A stretch of DNA of 64,000 nucleotides from Heliocidaris erythrogramma (GCA_025617745.1 CM046869.1:10993168-11057167), one strand, 5' to 3'. Counted from the stretch's first letter, positions 33,553 through 44,633 are shown. The notes: generated by a model not told the origin, from the letters alone. Made by a program: numbers and translations.

Positions 33553-34420
33553 TTTCATTTGCAAATATGCAAATGCCCAGTTTATGGAATAAAGTAATAA
33601 CATTTCTGCTTGTGATGTAAGGCCACAACCTAAAAACCCCGGAAAAATGGTGACCCACAAGACAAAAAGCCCATGAACCCTTTGACAATTTTCCAAGAGT
33701 TCACCAAAATAGACTAAACTGACAGGCTATCGTCTTTCCGCCTATCCCGGTTCCGATGAAAATGATACAAAAAATATGCCTTTTTTATACGGTAGAACCT
33801 TGTTACAACAAATTCCCTTGGACCAAGGAAATATATTGAGATATTGTTATATCAGGGCTTGAAAAATACACCAGAAAAAAAAAAAGCTATGACAAGAAAA
33901 TAGTGCGTAACAACTACATCGGGAGTTTTAATGATAAAGTAACCCATTTATAATAAGGTTCCAATGTAGTATTCTGCAATTGCTCTGCACTATTTAATTA
34001 CCAAAGTGTCGACTAAAATTTTTTCGAGATCTATGTGAGAGAGTTTCAGAGAGCTAGGAGATGGGCAGTAGAATGACTGGTATGGGGTTGTGTTTCCGGA
34101 CAGTTAACAAAAATTAACTTGTCAGTTTTGCCCTTGGGATTTTTTGAAAATATACATCAGGTAACCCTAAAATCAGTAAATATTATTTTGCAAATCATAC
34201 AATAATATTCAACCTATTAGTATGAAAAGTTGTTTGATTACTGTATGAAAGTGCCCTGTCCGGATCTACACTACGTGTGGGTATACTTTAAAAAAAAAGA
34301 AGGAAAAGTAACACGACCTTGACTCGTACACAATGTGATATTTCTAAAATTTTCTTTTGTCTTTTATCTCTTTTCATTTATGTACCTCTGTACATTTATC
34401 ATCAATTAAGAATTAAAGAT
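33553..34420 (+). repeat. ~870-bp dispersed direct repeat, copy 1
   Basis: From AATATGCAAATGCCCAGTTT to about GTATATTTATCATCA-like sequence this matches 40629-41480 in the same orientation, with only scattered substitutions and small indels. It contains ACGGTAGA(A/G)CCTTGTTACAAC and CTATGTGAGAGAGTTTCAGA and has no long conserved frame. It is probably a non-autonomous element; its ends are not classified. Confidence 0.88.
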
Positions 34421-34929
34421 GTATCGTCTGCTGCTGCAGCTGCTCATTTGCGAATTTGAATGCCCGAGGTGTCCTTTCGGCGGTTGCCGATGAATTTGAA
34501 TGATTCTTACATACATATAGGCTACGTGCTACAGAAAAGTTGGGGATAATCATAAAATTGTAGTTCAAGCTTCTACCAATCTTCAAATCTGTTAGCAAGC
34601 TTTCGTCCCCTCCTGTGGACTTTTTCAACCCAAATCATCAGTCACTCTGTTTCTATTACAGTCACCTATCTTCGGTCCAGTGATCGCAAGACAGCAGACA
34701 GTACAGCAATTGCGCGAAACGCTAAATCACGAAGGTTCAAACAGATGGAGTCATAACAGAGACTTTCCCAATTTCAAGCGAGCTTTGATCCCGCCAGAAC
34801 AAACTTGACAAATAATTATGCGCTCTCTGAAGACATACTGTACTTCCAAGGAAACAAACCGAATTCCGTTTTATTGCATTGCCATGGATACGTACAAAAC
34901 ACATGTAATAATAATGGTAATTTATAAAC
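34421..34929. other. Non-coding interval with AATTTGAATGCC motifs
   Basis: GCGAATTTGAATGCCCGAGG and GATGAATTTGAATGATTC near 34450-34505 repeat the motif that flanks the transposase at 24-25 kb. Nothing else was recognised. Confidence 0.45.
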
Positions 34930-35280
34930 CGCAGGAACTATGTATATTATGTTCTACTGCGCTGCAAGAGCTCCTGATGTGCTTATAACTATGATGAGTA
35001 ATTAAATGAAAAGAAATGCTTCTAGTTTTCATTTGAAAGTATTTACAGTTGGTGATTTCCTGATTTCTAACGGTAAGTTGTTCCACAGTTTGGGGGGCTG
35101 CGCAGTCAAATGCTCGATCTCCTAAGGTTATTTTTGTTTTATATGATGGGGTTTGCAGTAGTAAAGTATCTTGAGAACTGCGCAGGTTGTGGATACATAC
35201 GTTTGCGAGCTTTTTGAGTTGTAACACTTCTACAATGTATTTTGGGGCTTGACCAATTAGAGCTTTATAAACAATCAACA
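34930..35280 (-). pseudogene. LINE reverse-transcriptase ORF, 3' terminal fragment
   Basis: The minus strand reads VYKALIGQAPKYIVEVLQL, then LRSSQDTLLLQTPSYKT and LGDRAFDCAAPQ, the conserved C-terminal tail of CR1/L2/RTE-type LINE polyproteins (family pattern: hAPxYL..., LRSS..., GxRaF...apxLWNxLP). After APQ a one-base shift moves the expected KLWNNLPLEIR to another frame, and a TGA follows in TFK-K. Only the last ~110 codons remain. It is 5'-truncated, as is usual for LINE insertions. Confidence 0.8.
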
Positions 35281-35660
35281 GGATTTTAAAATGGAGGATA
35301 TTCTGTTATAATGATAATTAGTTTTCGCAGACGCAAATGTAACTTTGAAAACCTATATTATACAATAGGCATATCGTACAAATTTCTTAAGGCTGTCTTT
35401 ATTAGTTCTACTTTCCTCATCGATTTTTAAGCTCGGATATCCCTCATCCCTCCCCATCTTCATTCTTCAGAAAAGGTTAATATAACAACGTACACATGTA
35501 CTTTACTTACAACAATGGTCAATTTAAGTAATATGTCTAAATGTGATAAATGTTAGAAAAGATATTGTATTCAGGCGGCAAAACTCTTTTTTTTTTAATC
35601 TGAAAATAGCATACACATACCATATTGGTTCGTCTGACACTCAAAAAAGCACTGTATCAA
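35281..35660. other. Non-coding interval
   Basis: No gene, repeat or regulatory element recognised. Confidence 0.45.
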
Positions 35661-35836
35661 TATACAAATGATGCACAGATATGAGTCGGTATGTAGGAAT
35701 TGTTTGCATAAGGTAAATTTGAGCATGGTTTAAACACACGAGGCGCAGCCGAGTGTGTTTTAGACCAGGCCAAATTTACCGAATGCAAACAATTCTACCG
35801 ACCCACGAAATAAATCTGTGCATCATCTGTTTTATA
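35661..35836. mobile_element. Small palindromic MITE, copy 1
   Basis: The ends ACAAATGATGCACAGAT and, reverse-complemented, ACAGATGATGCACAGAT are inverted. The interior is also palindromic (AATTGTTTGCATAAGGTAAA / TTTACCGAATGCAAACAATT) around ACGAGGCGCAGCCGAGT. Confidence 0.75.
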
Positions 35837-36102
35837 GAATGGGTGTACAGGATAAATGGCATTATTACTGGTATCATGCAACAAATTGTCTCAAATCTTG
35901 CAATTCTCCGTCATTAAAAAGTCGTATATCGCGGCTCTCAGCTCAGACTCTCGCACTCGCTAAAATAAATATCGATAGCATGTTTACAGTGGCTATCGTC
36001 AGTGATCGTAATAATTATTGATATTGAACGTGCAGGCCAGTAAAATTCAAGGCACAGCTCTTGACCAATGAGATTGCAGGGATTCTGAAACCCATTCTAT
36101 AA
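35837..36102. other. Spacer between the two MITEs, bounded by TATAGAATGGGT
   Basis: TATAGAATGGGT (35834) and its complement ACCCATTCTATA (about 36091-36102) bound this 265-bp interval, so it may be a separate short inverted-repeat element. The frame through it is incidental. Confidence 0.45.
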
Positions 36103-36286
36103 TATACAAATGATGCACAGGTGTGAATGTGTAGGTAGGAATTGTTTGCATAAGGTAACTATTGAATGTTTAACAAACGAGGCGCAGCCGAGTGGGCTTA
36201 GACTAGTTTCCATAGTTACCGCATGCACACTATTCCTACCGACATACCAAAAAAAAATCCCAAACAAGTGCATCATCTGTTTTATA
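36103..36286. mobile_element. Small palindromic MITE, copy 2
   Basis: Same family as 35661-35836: ACAAATGATGCACAGG ... GTGCATCATCTGTTTTATA, with inner AATTGTTTGCATAAGGTAAC and the ACGAGGCGCAGCCGAGTG centre. The two copies are diverged, so they are separate insertions or an old duplication. Confidence 0.75.
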
Positions 36287-37318
36287 ATTTTTTTGCCAAA
36301 AATCCCCATTTTTTTTTCATTACAGTGCATGTCAAAATTTACCAGATGCATGGCCTAGCCATGCGTCCGGTAATTACCGGACGCAAGGCAAATTTACCGG
36401 ATGCATGATAGAGAAAAAAAGAATTATACAAGGCCATGCTACATGTTTGAACTGGTAAATCACTTTTATGCATTATAAATAGATTTTAGGAATTTTATAA
36501 GTTCCATAGAGAACTTAAAATCTGGCTATTTTAAGTTAAATTTCAGAATTTCATTATTCTACAAGTGTTAGAGTCTTGATCTTAAGCTAACTAATATCAA
36601 TACCGGCCATAAAGTTACATACGCACTAAACTAGAGTGCGCACCTATGATGCGCACTACCCATAGAGCGCGCACAAAGGAGAGGTACACATAGTAAGCAA
36701 ATAATTACCGTTGGTGAAGGTGATAGTATACGCCTCATCGCCTGAAATCGAAAGGTGATTATTTGCTTTATATTCCGCATCTGAAACATTTAACACGAGA
36801 AAGACAATTATTCTCTACTTCTCGAAAAAGACATTTATGATTTAGGCCCGAATAAAATCACAAAAGATGTTATAACATACCACCTTAACCCGCATAAAAC
36901 GTACCCCTACCTGGGTGCGCACAAATTTTAAGCGCGCGATTATGCAATGCGCGCTTATTTTAGTACGCCTATGGAGCTATTCGTAAAGGTCACGCACTTT
37001 TCATTTTGACTATTCGTAGAGGTCACGCACTTTTCAATAGGGGGGTTTACTTAGTATGTATAGACATTTAATTTTGCACACGGCCGCAACCTCGGGCAAA
37101 AGAACTGTCGACGTCGACTGCTGGGGGTTGCTCTATTAGTCCCATCTGTAGATGTACGTGTAGAGTACCGATAGAGTGCGTCGCATCAAAGCTTATCTAA
37201 TCAATACTTGAAAGAAAATCAATTCTACATCACATCGCTTACCGTAGATCTAAATCAAGGTTTAATTTCACATGAGAGAGTACGCCAAAAGAGGATTTTT
37301 CTCCACAGTTTCCGCAAA
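36287..37318. other. Non-coding DNA upstream of the THAP-like pseudogene
   Basis: A local palindrome GGTAATTACC with CCGGACGCA repeats lies near 36355-36400. GAGGTCACGCACTTTTCA occurs twice (about 36985 and 37016), and a related GAGGTCACGCACTTTCA recurs at about 39173. No exon is recognised. Confidence 0.4.
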
Positions 37319-37786
37319 ATGGGAGGAAAACATTGCTGTTAGTGTTACGGAACGTGCAACAGCGATTCACGATATTTTGGGAAAAGGCACGAAATGCTGG
37401 GGGTGTTTTTCATCCCTTTCCCGAAACCAAAGATAAATATGGACAAATGTACAACCTAGATAATAATATGTGGTCGAAAGGACTTTGGAATAGACGGAAT
37501 CACCAAGGATACCTAGATCTGTTCCAAGCATTTTATGGGAGGAAACGGCCCGATCATCTAACATCCCCTCCCGGCATTCCAGCTGCAGTCACCGAGCTTG
37601 AGCGACAAATTGCCACAAAACCTCTGCGGTCTCCGCCCCGAAAGCGGTTGTTGGAAACTCCGCCTCTGCCTCCGAGTCCAAAGAGACACAGGCAGTTCAA
37701 ATAGAAGAAATTCAAGACATGCAAGATGTTCCCCCGAATGTTCCCCTGGATGTTCCTGTCTACAATTTTGTGGATCGTATAAGTAA
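37319..37786 (+). pseudogene. THAP-like zinc finger gene fragment with four in-frame stops
   Basis: From ATG 37319 one frame keeps a THAP-like pattern: MGGKHCC, then a stop (TAG 37340), CYGTCNSDSRYFGKRHEML, GVFFIPFPKPK, KCTT, stop (TAG 37457, where relatives have Trp), CGRKDFGI, stop (TAG 37514, where relatives have Tyr), ICSKHFMGGNGP and a stop (TAA 37559). The C-x5-C and C-x2-H zinc ligands are in place. No frameshift is needed over about 155 codons, so decay was by point mutation alone. The longest ORF over this stretch is in a different frame and is a shadow. Recognition is by family memory of echinoderm/cnidarian THAP-like proteins. It may be an old transposase N-terminus or a host gene. 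Confidence 0.65.
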
Positions 37787-38378
37787 TAAATGTGTATAAA
37801 TCTACCCCCCCCCCTGACAGAAGGAAGCATGAGTCATTGTTCTTGTCCCATACTCCCTTCTGTCAAGTGGGGAGGGGGGGGGGCAGTATATGAATTACAG
37901 GATCCATGCTTTATAACTTTTCATAACTTTTTTATTTTTACTGAAAGTAGTTTGTACTTAAAATTTTGAGGCAATAGATGAGTACAAGTGTGGGTGAGGG
38001 GGTGCGGTGTCTATCGCATATAGGCCTACAAGTAGTTATTCATCATTCTTTGTTTGTGTCTATCGCATGTACAAGTAGTTATTCATCATTCTTTGTTATT
38101 TGTATCCTTTGTTATTACAGACTTTAGTGGGACAATGGGGGAAACTCAACTTTCTTTCCATCAATACTGTACACGTAACTTTGTTACACATATTTTGAAG
38201 CTATAGCATTTCTTATTGGGAGATGAAATAATAAACAGTGTGATTACATGACAACATCACAGACATCCTCAAATGATTTTTAACATTTGAGTTTTTTCCT
38301 GTCATAATCAAATACGGTAGTTGAAAATATCGAATAATCCAAACTCAGGAATGTCTGAGAAGTCTCTCGTATATCCTG
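37787..38378. other. Non-coding DNA with a small inverted repeat
   Basis: CCCCTGACAGAAGGAAG and its complement CTTCTGTCAAGTGGGG bound 37808-37876, a small foldback with G/C runs. CTATCGCATATAGGCCTACA and a following CAAGTAGTTATTCATCATTC are tandemly repeated at about 38011-38098. No gene. Confidence 0.45.
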
Positions 38379-38612
38379 TCAGTTGGGTCCGGGCATCCGG
38401 CTCGCGAGAGTTTCTCCCGCAACGTACCGGCGGTATCTACCTGGGTGAGATCGGGGTCCACGGAAGTCACCGACAGCCGTCGCAAGTTTGACAAGTTTTT
38501 CCTTATTATACCCGCTCGTACTCACACCTCTTTGTCTCAAGAAGTCTGTCAAATCTCTGACTGTCCAATCCTTCACTGACTTCCTTGACGATGAACTGGA
38601 AGTCGATGCCAT
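38379..38612 (-). CDS. SAP-domain first exon
   Basis: ATG at 38612-38610 gives MASTSSSSSRKS followed by VKDWTVRDLTDFLRQRGV, then SGYNKEKLVKLATAV. This is a SAP motif (two amphipathic helices with the L-x-x-x-L...G-x-x-K-x-x-L-x-x-L pattern), which binds AT-rich DNA in chromatin and RNA-processing factors and also heads some transposon-encoded proteins. A good donor, CCCAG|GTAGAT, occurs after GDFRGPRSHP, so the exon probably ends near 38442. The remaining 25 codons to the TGA are then intron. No downstream exon was identified. It is divergently placed from the THAP-like pseudogene; a shared origin in one transposon is possible but unproven. Confidence 0.5.
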   Translation of the reverse strand: MASTSSSSSRKSVKDWTVRDLTDFLRQRGVSTSGYNKEKLVKLATAVGDFRGPRSHPGRYRRYVAGETLASRMPGPN

Positions 38613-38929
38613 TGTAAGAAATTATGACATACTCACTATCGTCGATAACAGCTAGGGAGAGACGCGCATTGACTTTGCATGGAGATCGGGCAAAATCCAA
38701 GATGGCGATCGGTCAAAGCTTGCCCGAGTTAGTAACAGTAACTAGGAAGTAGGGGGCGATGACGTCATCGCGTAAACCGGCCGCGTGTTATTTTTTGGTA
38801 ACCAAGCCTAGGCAGATTTCGCATTTTTTCATACTAATACGGTTTATTCCGTCAAGACTAATCGGCATGAATATTCATGAAAACGAATTTTAGCTATATA
38901 ATAAAACGAGCAAGGGCATCGAGCAGCTG

Positions 38930-39002
38930 TTCTGTGTGGCGCAATCGGATAATCTAGTCCTCTCTTGGTGAAGGAACCACGAGTTCGAACCTCGGCAGAA
39001 GA
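38930..39002 (+). tRNA. Degenerate tRNA-Arg-like sequence (probable SINE head)
   Basis: TGGCGCAATCGGAT fits an A-box and ACGAGTTCGAACCTCG a B-box with four of five T-stem pairs. CGGCAGAAGA at the 3' side resembles the 3' acceptor strand of tRNA-Arg. The acceptor stem pairs at only 5 of 7 positions and the D-stem and anticodon stem do not close, so it is not a working tRNA. It could still be transcribed by Pol III. Confidence 0.45.
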
Positions 39003-39029
39003 TTATATTACGAAATTTTCTTTTGCTTA

Positions 39030-39057
39030 TTAGGGTTAGGGTTAGGGTTAGGGTTTG
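39030..39057 (+). repeat. Interstitial telomeric repeat (TTAGGG)4
   Basis: Four exact TTAGGG units followed by TTTGGG. TTAGGG is the metazoan telomere repeat. The array is internal to a small TIR element and is not a chromosome end. Confidence 0.95.
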
Positions 39058-39135
39058 GGTTTAGAAAATACAAGTCCTATACTTGTAGTCTGTTTCAAAG
39101 TCTTCAAAAAGGGGTTTCTGCCTAGGCTTGGTTAC

Positions 39136-39599
39136 AAAAAAAAAGACGCAAACCGGCCTATTGACGATTCGTAGAGGTCACGCACTTTCATTTCGCGCGT
39201 ACCCAGATATTGATAATGAATTGTGACTCTGTAATGGACTGAAGAGATCAGCGAAACACATAAGTACTATTCCGTTGAGGTCACGAACTTCTCTTCTCGG
39301 TTCGATTGATTGGGGAAAACTACTTTTTATCACGTGATTACCTTTTGACCAATCTAACAGCAAGATTCTTAGTATGTGGAATATAAAGTTACATACCCCT
39401 AACACTAGAAGGCTCACTAAAGAAATTCCACGTCCAGATTAGAAAGTACCGCAGCCATTTTACAATAGGGCTAAAAAGTACAAGGTACAGGCAGTCTCAG
39501 TGCTAGACACGTTGACTTTTGAGGACCGCAAGGGTTCATCCCCCTTAGTCATTATATTAGATTATGTTTTACTATAAGCTTGGACCCTCAGCTTTCAGA
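39136..39599. other. Non-coding interval
   Basis: Contains another GAGGTCACGCACTTTCA (about 39173), shared with 36985-37035. No gene recognised. Confidence 0.45.
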
Positions 39600-40330
39600 A
39601 TCTGCTTGTTTCCCATAAAGTCAGTGATGGGCGTGCCCGATAAGGCCGTTTCCATGGTTACAGATCAGGGAAAAATGGAATTTCGGGAAAAGGCAGTAGT
39701 AATGTAAAAACACATGGTAAGAATCTAAATATATGTAATTTAAGCTGCCCATTCGATTGCAAGCAAATTCTGAGTAATTTGGGGTCATGTCCCAAAAAAT
39801 GGCAGTTTCCATGGAAACGGTCAAATTTCTGAAAAACCTGAAACTAATCAATACAAATTATGAAAAAGTGTCTACTCAATCTTAAATGTTATTTTAATAG
39901 TTATGTCTTTCAGCAAATATAATCACCCAATTTGGCATAGAGTTGAGGGTGGACGTGACTGCTAGGGCCGTTACCATGGTTACACATAAGAAATATACTG
40001 GAATTTTTAAAAATACCATGCAAAATTGGAATATAAACGTGAAAATACGTGGAAGGCTCCTACTATACGTATTTCATGCTGCCCGATTGATTGCAACCAA
40101 AATATGAGACGTTTGACGTCACGATCATATTAAAAATCCATTTCCATGAAATACCTTAAAAAGCTGATACTTCGTGAAAAACGTAAATAACAAAAAAATT
40201 GACAAGTGCCTTCATCACCTTAAATGATGTTTTCTTTTGGTTGTGAAAATAATTCTCAGCTATCATAATCTGACTGTTTGACATAAGGTTTGTGGTGAGT
40301 GTGCACTTAGGGCAGTCGCCAAGGTAACAC
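39600..40330. repeat. ~330-bp tandem repeats with CCATGG X-box-like palindromes
   Basis: GGCCGTTTCCATGGTTACAG (39646), GGCCGTTACCATGGTTACAC (39966) and GGCAGTCGCCAAGGTAACAC (about 40311) mark successive diverged units. Each includes GCTGCCC(A/G)(T/A)T(C/T)GATTGCAA and TTTCCATG(G/A)AA. The last unit is part of the large inverted repeat that follows. Confidence 0.65.
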
Positions 40331-42245
40331 ATGAACAACCAAACTGATAATGAATTGGACTTGTTTGCGAATGAGCCATATCGCACAATAGTGCTAGTCT
40401 TCGCACTTTCAGACCCGCATATTTTTAGTCTTTACTAGTTTTAACTGCATTTGTGTAACTTAAGCACTTAATCTTTGAATATGTTTTACATTTGCAAGAG
40501 TATTGTGAGAATATGCTTTAAAGGTCGGGTTATTTTTGGTAATATTATTATTATGATTATTATTATTATTATAATTATATTAGATGTAAGAAATGCACTT
40601 GCGGTTAGGGTGAGATTGCCCTTTGAATGTTTGAAATATGCAAATGCCCAGTTTATGGAATAAAGTAATAACATTTCTGCTTGTGATGTAAGGCCACAAC
40701 CTAAAAACCCCGGAAAAATGGTGACCCACAAGACCAAAAGCCCATGAACCTTTGACAATTCACCAAAATAGACTAAACTGATAGGCTGTCGTCTTTCCGC
40801 CTATCCGGTTCCGATGAAAATGATACAAAAATTATGCCTTTTTTATACGGTAGAGCCTTGTTACAACAAATTCCCTTGGACCAAGGAAACATATTGAGAT
40901 ATTGTTATATCAGGGCTTGAAAAATACACCAGAAAAAAGAGCTATGACAAGAAAATAGTGCGTAACAACTACATCGGGAGTTTTTATAATGATAAAGTAA
41001 CCCATTTATAATAAGGTTCCAATGTAGTATTCTGCAATTGCTCTGCACTATTTAATTACCAAAGTGTCAACTAAAATTTTTTCGAGATCTATGTGAGAGA
41101 GTTTCAGAGAGCTAGGAGATGGGCAGTAGAATGACTGGTATGGGGTTGTGTTTCCGGACAGTTAACAAAAATTAACTTGTCAGTTTTGCCCTTGGGATTT
41201 TTTGAAAATATGCATCAGGTAACCCTAAAATCAGTGAATATTATTTTGCAAATCATACAATAATATTCAACCTATTAGCATGAAAAGTTGTTTGATTACT
41301 GTATGAAAGTGTCCTGTCCGGATCTACACTACGTGTGGGTATACTTTAAAAAAAAAGAAGGAAAAGTAACACGACCTTGACTCGTACACAATGTGATATT
41401 TCTAAAATTTTCTTTTGTCTTTTATCTCTTTTCATTTATGTACCTCTGTATATTTATCATCATCAAATTAAGAATTAAAGATGTATGGTCACAACAATCA
41501 ATGATGTACGATGACTAGCAGTCAGTGGCGTAGCCAGGATTTTTTTTTCGCCCGACCTCCAAAACTTTGCTCGGGGGGATCCACTTTCCCTGCATAATTC
41601 TCTGACAAGCAAAAAAAAAAAAGTCTTCATTCTAAAAGGGAGGACACAATCGAGAAAATGGCGGATCGTCTATGGTCAAAATGCATACTTTTCTTCACAA
41701 AAGGAGGGGGGGGGGAGGCACGGGCCGGAAGTGCCCCCCCCCCCCATCCGACAATGCTTTATTCCATAGACTGGGCATATTTGTATATTTCAAACATTCA
41801 AAGGGCAATCTAACCCTAACAGCAAGTACATTTCTTACATATAATAATAATAATAATAATAATATTTCCAAAAAAATAACCAAAACTTTAAAACATATTC
41901 TCACAATACTCTTGCAAATGCTTAAGTTACACAAATGTAGTTAAAACTCGTAAAGACTAAAAATATGCGGGTCTGAAAGTGCGAGGACTAGCACTATTGT
42001 GCGACGGCTCATTCGCAAACAAGTCCAATTCATTATCATTTGGTTGTTCATATGTTACCTTGGCGACTGCCCTAAGTGCACACTCACCACAAACCTTATG
42101 TCAAACAGTCAGATTATGATAGCTGAGGATTATGTTCATAACCAAAAGAAAACATCATTTAAACTGATGAAGACACTTGTCAATTTTTTGTTATTTACGT
42201 TTTTCACCAAGTATCAGCTTTTTAGGGTACATGTATTTCCATGGA
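40133..42245. repeat. Large inverted repeat (~0.5-kb arms) around a 1.1-kb loop
   Basis: 40133-40664 is the reverse complement of 41757 to about 42245, for example CTTAGGGCAGTCGCCAAGGT versus ACCTTGGCGACTGCCCTAAG. Both arms include an AAT/ATT microsatellite near the loop side. The loop holds the ~870-bp dispersed repeat (copy 2) and, at about 41520-41756, a CAGTGGCGTAGCCAGGA-type G/C-rich insertion. It is probably a foldback-like composite. Confidence 0.8.
40629..41480 (+). repeat. ~870-bp dispersed direct repeat, copy 2
   Basis: Matches 33553-34420 with the same start (ATATGCAAATGCCCAGTTT) and near-identical interior. In this copy the first ~35 bp are also part of the left arm of the inverted repeat. 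Confidence 0.88.
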
Positions 42246-42293
42246 AACGGCCATTTTCTATATGACCGTGACGTAAACTATTAAAATAACATA

Positions 42294-42592
42294 ACGCCAC
42301 CATTCGTCCGAAGCCCCCAGGGTTTGACCGAAAGGGTGCCTTGGGAGCGTGGTAGGTAGGTAGGTAGGTAGGTAGGTAGCGTCGGGGCACGTAAAGCCCC
42401 CCCCCCCCCCAACCCTCCCCAACAGCCCTGCATTCCCCCCCCCCCCTTACAATATCCTGGATCCGCCCCTGATAATGATAATAATAAGAACAATGTTTAG
42501 AAAAAGTCAACGCGACCTAAAGCGACCCGACGCTCCCAAAGCACCCTTTCGGTCAAACCCTGGAGGCTTTGGACGAATGGTGGCGTTCGCGT
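42294..42592. repeat. Small hairpin element interrupted by a hAT-type MITE fragment
   Basis: ACGCCACCATTCGTCCGAAG and AGGGTTTGACCGAAAGGGTG (42294-42354) are inverted at 42530-42592. Between them are a TAGG microsatellite, C runs and CCTGGATCCGCCCCTG (ending about 42472), which is the right end of the CAGGGGCGGATCCAGG MITE family. Confidence 0.7.
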
Positions 42593-44071
42593 CAAAGACT
42601 AAGCCTAATTTTTATGGTACCAAGTACAATACCCTTAATGGCGTTTTTAATTTAAAGGCCCTATTGAGCAGGAAAACAACAACATAGTGCTTTTTGAGTA
42701 CAAATAGATAAACTTTTAGTGATATTTCATTTAATTTGTATGCAAACATTCCAAATCACCAATCAGATGATTGATAGAAGGACTATCATAACATGCAATT
42801 TATACCCTAAATGTCGAAGACAGACATTGTTATTTCAGATTTAAAATCCGGGATTCTCTTTTTGCTCCTTTATAGTCCTCCCCGAGCTCCTGGGAAAATC
42901 AATGTCCAGACATATTTTGCCACTCCCTCCCCCCCCCCCCCCCCCCCCCCCCCCCAGGAATGTGCATTAAATTAAAGGGAAAAAAAATGAGCTGGGGAGT
43001 ATAAAGTCTATGTCTATAACATATATATTCTTTAGTTCAAATGATTTTGAATTACCATAGGAGGATGTGAAATTTGCCTCCGATCCAAACCAAAATTTAG
43101 AAGATCAATAAAGCGATGACAAAAATAAGCCCAAGTCAAGAAAAATATGTTTACAAACTATCTCTACCAAAATGAAGAAATTACAGAGGTTTCACCAAAG
43201 TGCAGACAAAAGAGTTTAAAACTCTCTTTCAGAAACTACTTCACAAAGGAATACCAACAGTTCTTTTCAGAACTACCCTCACAACTTTCCAAATCTTTGA
43301 TCACTCCTTTTCACCTAATTTGGGTTTTATAAAAATTGAAAGCAAAAAACAAAACAAAGAAGTCATTAATGTAAGTGTTTCAATAAAATTATTTCCATTA
43401 TCATCCTTTCCTGTTTCTTTTTCCTCTAACTCCCCCCCCCCCCCCAATAAGTAGATTCTTTTGAAGAAGGAATATGAATATCCTAATCAAACAGGCTTAC
43501 ACTAGAAAAGTGTGAATACTCACACACCATGGAATCCTATGGCAACCGTTAATTGCATAAATAAAATATAAAAAGGTGTTGACTTCAAAATTCTGAGTAA
43601 CATGTACAACATTGCACAGTGTCTAGCTTTACCATACAAAGACAGTGGACAAAAATGAAGACAAAAAATGAATGATAAACAATTATGATATAAGTTTTCT
43701 CATTCAGGTAGACAGGTGCAGGACATGACAATATGGAATTTGCTCCTTGGGCAGCAGGACACATGAGCTGAAAATAGCGGTAACGTGAACTTTCAGCAAA
43801 AGCATCATTATATCACCAGATTTAATGTTTGTTTTGTATTTTATTTCTTGAACAAGAGATATCCAGCTTGTCAGTTATACATTTATATATAATGCTAGCA
43901 GTTTACCCCAGAAGAAACCACTGAGATATCAGTCTAAGAGCAATCAACAGCTATTCAGAGAAATCACCACCCCCCCCCCCCTATTCTGCTCAGTTTTCAG
44001 AATTTGCAACTTACATTATGGGTGGTTTTGAGCCATTAGGTAGGGAATTACATTGAGTGATATATAAGTAC
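42593..44071. other. Non-coding DNA with C runs
   Basis: C runs occur at about 42930-42956, 43432-43445 and 43970-43981. Frames at 43147-43454 have no recognisable content. Nothing else was found. Confidence 0.5.
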
Positions 44072-44633
44072 AGCTTTTAACGTGGAGAAGGTTTACGGTT
44101 CACCATGTGTGTTGGTAGGAGGAAAGGGAAAAGGAAATTAGAAATGGATAGACGAGAAAGGATGACAAGAGAGAAAAGAAGAAATAATCTTTTGTGACAA
44201 TGGGTGAAGTCCTGAAAAGGACTGTAGACCAGATGAGATGAGATGAGAAGACTTGGTTGATGATCGATGGATGAGCAGCGATGGATTGAGTAGCGAAGGT
44301 TTGAGTAGATGAGGCTTGAGTAGGAGGTTACTCGTTTGAGTAGATGAGGCTTGAGTAGGAGGTTACTCTTTGAGTAGATGAGGCTTGAGTAGGAGGTTAC
44401 TCAAACCTTCGCTACTCAATCCATCGCTGCTCATCCATCGATCATCAACCAAGTCTTCTCATCTCATCTCATCTGGTCTACAGTCCTTTTCAGGACTTCA
44501 CCCATTGTCACGAAAGATTATTTCTTCTTTTCTCTCTTGTCATCGTTTCTCGTCTATCCATTTCTAATTTCCTTTTCCCTTTCCTCCTACCAACACACAT
44601 GGTGAACCGTAAACTTTCTCCACGTTAAAAGCT
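44072..44633. repeat. Nearly perfect 562-bp hairpin (235-bp arms)
   Basis: 44072-44307 and 44399-44633 are reverse complements with only about three mismatches seen (G/C near 44158, T/C near 44194, G/A near 44090). The ~90-bp loop is three copies of a ~31-bp repeat (GATGAGGCTTGAGTAGGAGG, TTACTC). The arms contain GGTGAAGTCCTGAAAAGGAC and GTAGACCAGATGAGATGAGA. It lies about 300 bp beyond the TSEN15 stop codon. No transposon ends or target duplication are evident. It could be a foldback element or a long-hairpin RNA locus. Confidence 0.9.

Larger units (their letters stand above)
38798..39135. mobile_element. TIR element carrying a tRNA-like sequence and telomeric repeats
   Basis: GTAACCAAGCCTAGGCAGA (38798-38816) and TCTGCCTAGGCTTGGTTAC (39117-39135) are a perfect 19-bp inverted pair. 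The 338-bp element contains a tRNA-Arg-like sequence and four TTAGGG repeats. There is no coding sequence. Confidence 0.65.

Noticed and set aside
37333..37704. The 123-codon frame over the THAP-like region as the protein
   Set aside because: The zinc-ligand pattern and conserved FFIPFPKPK and ICSKHF motifs are in a different frame.
39030..39057. TTAGGG repeats as a chromosome end
   Set aside because: Only four units, inside a small TIR element with ordinary sequence on both sides.
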